A stretch of DNA of 64,000 bases from contig JAQOOI010000025.1 of the NCBI GenBank assembly GCA_028554645.1, positions 1 to 64,000 on the forward strand. The letters are read 5' to 3'. Below are positions 59,615 to 64,000 of the stretch, piece after piece. Made by a program: the position numbers and the translations under genes. Within the stretch, counting starts at the first letter, position 1. Each line of letters begins with the position of its first letter. The DNA comes from Omphalotus guepiniiformis (Eukaryota > Basidiomycota > Agaricomycetes > Agaricales > Omphalotaceae). Below the pieces are notes generated by a model. It was not told the origin of the DNA. It saw nothing but the letters and a program-made list of their open reading frames with translations, and did not search any database.

Positions 59615-61348
59615 TCAAACAACTATTTGCTTCAACGGTTGCAGAACTCGCTCGTAAAACCTCTCTCTCATCTCACGCTCCCCTATCTTGTCTGTAACTG
59701 TATCCTGCAAGCAACACAGAACAACGTCCGCATACTTTGAGCCAGTCAATCCAGCCAATGACTGTTTGACGAGATCTGCCAGCTTTGCTTGGATCTTGCG
59801 AGGGTCGAATGCCTGTCCACGTGCCTTTCGTAGTTTTTGCAAGTCAGGATCGTTGATATGCTGAATTCGTTTCCACATGGCAAGCTCGAGAAGTACAACA
59901 CCTAGACTGTACATATCGTGGCGAATACCAAAGCGCACTACCTTGCCGTCCTGAAGTGGTATTAGTCGTTCAGGGTGCTGATAGAGTTTTTTGAGAGGGT
60001 CCGTCTCCGCGTGCTGCGCTGAATAGGCTGAAAGATCGCGAAAACGCGCAGCATCGAAACCTACAAGGTAGGTAGACAGTTCATCCTTGCCTATCAAAGA
60101 AGGCTGATGTTAGTATACTCTAACTGAAATATGCTCACGAAGTACTTGCCATTGTTTGCGAAAGAATTTTCAAGGACTAATAATCTCTTCTTAATGCAGC
60201 ATTTTAGCCTCAAAATCAATGATACTCACTGAGGATATTTTCTGGGCTGATGGACTTGTGCACCAGCCCGGCTGCATGGGTGAACATCACTGCCATAGAA
60301 ATTTCCACTGCATACCGCATACGAACATTCAAGGGTAGTTTGGGAGTGTGTTTATCTTCGATAGCCTGCGCAAGGGTCCATTTGAAATTGACCTCTGGCT
60401 CAGCTGGAATTTCGTAGAGTAGTAAAGCACGATTGTATCCTTCGGCTTAATAGATAGACCCTCTGCAACGCAGAATGTGCATCGAGGATGCATCTACCTT
60501 CTGTAGTACAGAAGCAAGCATTTTAACATCTGCAATGGATTCCTCGATTTCCTGGGGAGAACGCGACTCGAAATACCGACATTCCATAAATGTGAAATGA
60601 TCTTTGATAATCAGGCGATTCCCGTCTTTGAGATTGTCTTTCGACTCGAGCGACGCAAGAACTGAGTCGTCGATAACAGGCAGATCCTCCGCCCCTACAC
60701 ATTAATTAGCACTCAAGTGGCAGATATTACCAAAGCGTAAATGGACCCACTCGTTCGACCGTGCACTACATCGTTCATCAAGTCTGCGTTACGAATTCCT
60801 GGCCCTCCACACTTCCCAAAGAGCTGCCTGTATAGGTTCCGCTCTTCTTCGTTCTGGTCTTCCTGAAGTAGCTTGATTGCTTCGACAACATCGCGAACTT
60901 CGCTTCGCCACTCCGCCATTTCATGCAGGATCGCCTCATATCCACTCTTTCCTTGAAATGTCCAACGAAGTTTCTTAACGAATCTCAGTTTCTCGTCCTG
61001 AGGAAATCTCGATAGTTGCTTGTCTAATCTGTATGTATAGGATACCAGCTCGTTAACGCCCCAATTTGAAGCAGCGACACGTACAGTGAATACGCACCGA
61101 TCGAAGACACCTTGTAGATGGTCAATAAGCAAAGCAATGTCACGCTGTTGACGATACAGTAGTCCGCCTATACCTCGTTCGATGACCTTTTGGAACACTT
61201 CCAAGACTAAGAGACTTGCACGGAGGCGGCTGTCCAACTCGCCCAGATCGGCCTCAGCGTGAGTGTATATCTGGTATCGCGCTCGAATTTCCTGACCAAT
61301 CTCGACCACCTTTATGATAGTGTCCATCGGATCTACAGGTAAAGCCAT
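59615..61348 (-). pseudogene. HeLo-like domain plus pseudokinase, interrupted by an in-frame stop
   Basis: Exons (minus) 61348-60751, 60694-60230, 60176-60150 (27 nt) and 60090-59615; the last intron uses a GC donor (GCAAGT). The first 200 residues (LPVDPMDTIIKVVEIGQEIRARY..., helical, with a KLRWTFQGKSGYEAI segment) resemble HeLo/HET-s-like helical domains. The C-terminal part is kinase-like with LVHKSISPENILI (no catalytic Asp) and LVGFDAARF in place of DFG, so it is a pseudokinase. Frame is kept at every junction, but TAA stands at 60447-60449 between RCRGSIY and AEGYNRALLLYEIP, where the fold should run on. It is a pseudogene, a truncated protein, or a readthrough case. Confidence 0.7.
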
Positions 61349-61385
61349 CCGGGAGGAGAGTTGTGGAATAGGCGCATCGTGTCCT

Positions 61386-62150
61386 CTATCGTTCCTCGCA
61401 CGATGTCCAAACCAGTGCAAACATCAGGAGCTCCAGTGAATGGCTATATGTATAGTAATTTCGGAGTGTTGCGATGGTAGTGGTAGTACTTACGTTAGTC
61501 GAAATTTCGAATAAGGCGTGCGTACCCAGATTCAGAAATCTCGTTTCTTGGCCATGGATAGATTTGTCGAGCTCGAAATGATTATTCCATAGCCATACGC
61601 CGCATGTCTCGCAAGCCTTGGTGTTCTTCACATTCAAGGAAGTACCTGCAGTGTCGTCGAATATGAAGATAAATAGTCGCCTCAACGCACCGCGCAGCTT
61701 GCCATATTCAGCGTCGAGAAAAAATGAGAAGCTGTCAGTCACTTTCGTCCTCGTCCTCCTCTCCACCACCAAGTCACGGTTTTCCGGGCGACCTGCAGGC
61801 GACTATCATGGTTGACAACGAGAGCAGCGAACGAGCGAATATGATCAAGGACCAAGCGATGTTCAGAATTATTCTGAATCTTCGCAGAGTGCTGCCCTTG
61901 TATATCCGCCCTTAGTTGTCAAAATTTGCGAAAATAGCATCGATGGAAGCACCTGCAAAGCACAATGTCTACTTTGAAAGTCCCAGGCATCTACTCGAAA
62001 CAATTGACCATACCGATACGAATATGCCCGCGAAAATAGCTTGTGCACTCGTGCCCGCTGAGATCGAGTATACCAAGCTTCTAGTAAAGGGAATTGGAAT
62101 GCAGCACTTGTCGTACAAGTTGTCGAAGCGCGAAAGTTATAGGCGCCCAT
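61386..62150 (-). pseudogene. Uncertain coding remnant upstream of the HeLo/pseudokinase gene
   Basis: Minus-strand frames read protein-like in pieces: GKLRGALRRLFIFIFDD, ACETCGVWLWNNHFELDKSI and TRFLNLGTHALFEISTN, ending at a GTAAGT donor (about 61496), and further up LRADIQGQHSAKIQNNSEHR. The acceptor ACGATAG near 61396 would join the first piece to the HeLo frame. I could not assemble one gene with a start, so this may be the true 5' part of the neighbouring gene or a decayed paralogue. Confidence 0.35.
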
Positions 62151-62516
62151 GAATCAAATAAGCAGCGTGAAGAGTCCCGGAAGAGTCCCAGAAGTACCGA
62201 AAGTTTTTTTAGCACCGAGATTTAAAACGCTAAAGGCTTTATTATAACCAAACTAAACGAACGAAAAGGTAGTAGTGCTGGAAAAAGTTCGAATTTTCTG
62301 AATAGGATCACTCCTAATGTCCAAGAGATAGCAGTAACTACTTGATATATGTGAAATCTCTTCTCGAGTTTTTCGGCGCGGGTATCATTGCGAAATCGGA
62401 CAGGGTCATTGACAGGGGATAGTCGGAAGTAGAACGGAGCAGCGAATTTCATAACGGCACTGCAAAATGAAGCGGAGACTGGGAGTCTCTGGAACACGTC
62501 CCAGATCGTGCCTATC

Positions 62517-63430
62517 TCAGTTCCTACGGAACCTCTGCCAGAATGGTCGCTTCTTCGTGGCACTCATTGGATACGCAGATACGCCGGACGAGCGGTCCCT
62601 TCGACGGCCGAAGCAAACTGTGCACCCTGCAAGTAGAAGGAGAATCAGAGAGACAAAAGTCAACCAGAAACCTGTGTAAATCGAGCTCAGTATCCGTACG
62701 AGATGAACAAAAATATGTACGAACCTGGCCCAGTGTTCGTACTCCCATCAACAGCAGAAAGATTGCCGACTTCATGGCGGAGGAACGCAAATAGAGCGAT
62801 ATCAACGGCGAATGCAATCAGGGTGATGAGGGCAGCGAGGAACGACAAGATTGAAGCAACGAGTGTGACAGTAACGTGGGTTGAAAAGGAGAAGAGAAGG
62901 GCGATAAAAGTGACTGCAGTGGCTGAATTACAACTGTCAGCACTTCAGGAAATCTTATGGTAGTTCCAAGTACACACCAACTGGATGTATCGCAAGGCCA
63001 CGGGTCCAGCTTGCACCAACTATGACACTCGCATCTTTGTTGAGGTCCGAAATGCCCACCGAATAGGCATGATTAGCACTGGTGCAGACGCGGTCGCCGT
63101 CAGTCTGGTAAGTGCATTGTGCCCTAGAAGCATGTCAACATGAAGCTACGCAACCGAAAGCCAACTGGTACTCACCATACCCCAAGCTATTACAAGAAGA
63201 AAAAAGTAGATAATATCAATATGCGCCCCAAGTCCCCCGCGATCGCGAGGAGATTTTACACGTACACGGAGTTGATTTACAGTGTCCCCGTTGATGATTG
63301 CATTCCTGTTAAAATGACTTCGAGCAATGTCAAGTGCCGTTAAAAAGGGCAACGAGATTGATGTAAGGAAAAGGAGGACGAAAGCACAGAACAAGAAGAT
63401 GATCCCGGGAATACAGAAAGCACGAGCCAT
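62517..63430 (-). CDS. PalI/Rim9-type (SUR7 superfamily) membrane protein with an 11-nt micro-exon
   Basis: Exons (minus) 63430-63266, 63186-63176, 63123-62978, 62922-62725 and 62671-62517 give 224 residues. Members act at the plasma membrane in ambient-pH sensing (PalI/Rim9) or in membrane domains (SUR7). Seen: first membrane helix (IPGIIFLFCAFVLLFLTSISL), then LGVWAQCTYQTDGDRVC with the two cysteines typical of the extracellular loop, HAYSVGISD, and three further membrane segments. The second exon, CTTGGGGTATG, is needed to form LGVW; it is flanked by TAATAG and GTGAGT. The C-terminus is basic. Confidence 0.85.
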
Positions 63431-64000
63431 CGCCGAATGTGTATAGTCTGTACAAAGAATACGCAAGGGATAGATGTCGGTGGTGATGGTAAGAAAGAAA
63501 CCCTGGAGATGGGCTTAAAATTAAAACCTTGTTGAAATCCAAAGCTCGAGGTTGTATGACCTCAGTTCTCACGCCTTCTGTCCGCACCACTTTTTGATGC
63601 GAATATGACGCTCGAAATGATTGCTGTATTCATGTTTTCTTGTGGGCGACAGCGAATATTGTCTGGAGTATACAGGACGAAAGATGGATTGGTGAAAACA
63701 GGTGGACTCCACATGTAAGTTATCCTTTTTTGGAGGAGATTTTCCCGCTTTGTTTGGCTATAAACCTAGTCAGATAAACAGACCCCCGATTGGGCGCCCC
63801 ACTCCGACTCCCAACCGACACCTGCCAACTCTGTTTGAAGCTCTATTTCAACACGAACTTGGCTCTCTATATTCTGGCAATGCCATCTTCTCGAGCTGAC
63901 AGCTTGCTCAAGGCTACTAGATATTTCTAGTGTCTGATGGAATCCTTTTGTCCTTGGGTGAACCCGCGAAAGGCAGAGACTGATGAAGTGCACACTTTTG
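63431..64000. other. Upstream region of the PalI-like gene and window end
   Basis: I see no supported gene. Short frames on both strands are without start context or splice support. Confidence 0.5.

Noticed and set aside
60395..60500. An intron from GTAGAT to TTAAG that would remove the stop in the pseudokinase gene
   Set aside because: It would put the downstream kinase frame out of register, and the removed part (VDASSMHILRCRG) looks like conserved kinase-linker sequence.

Overview
The window is nuclear DNA of a filamentous basidiomycete, most likely an Agaricomycete. Protein genes are split by many short introns (about 50-65 nt, GT-AG, often with a CTAAC-type branch site). One gene (16531-18862) belongs to a protein family I know only from Agaricomycetes, and the housekeeping genes are fungal in type. 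Exon structures below were worked out by hand from splice signals and frame continuity. No RNA gene or CRISPR array was recognised.

Region 1 (1-16530) is one very large, recently inserted Ty3/gypsy LTR retrotransposon read on the minus strand. Its 5' LTR (14687-16530), primer-binding site, gag, protease and RT-RNase H-integrase ORFs are intact, and its 3' LTR (1-1844) lacks only 8 bases cut off by the window edge. Between pol and the 3' LTR it carries two multi-exon genes on the opposite strand (2149-4671 and 5511-6917). Their introns share a 13-base motif with the LTRs. This is the most unusual object in the window. The right LTR abuts an open frame that runs into the Agaricomycete-specific gene, so the element probably landed in or just before that gene.

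Region 2 (19.2-34.7 kb) holds a small acidic hypothetical gene, three tandem secreted SurE-type phosphatase genes, the tRNA pseudouridine synthase DEG1/PUS3, a nine-exon cytochrome P450, a 5-alpha-reductase-like membrane enzyme, and the divergent translation pair DIM1 (rRNA dimethylase) and TMA64 (eIF2D).

Region 3 (35.4-49.9 kb) holds two tandem secreted GH106-like glycoside hydrolases, mitochondrial tryptophanyl-tRNA synthetase (MSW1), a proline-rich protein, a small conserved fungal protein, and a 15-exon P450 with a one-base defect at one splice junction.

Region 4 (49.9-64 kb) is gene-poor at first and contains a 466-bp hAT-like MITE with an 8-bp target duplication. It is followed by accessory signalling genes: a Crinkler-like kinase-fold protein, a kinase-ankyrin fusion of 1058 residues, and a HeLo-like/pseudokinase gene interrupted by an in-frame stop, an architecture that recalls MLKL. 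A PalI/Rim9-type membrane protein with an 11-nt micro-exon closes the window.
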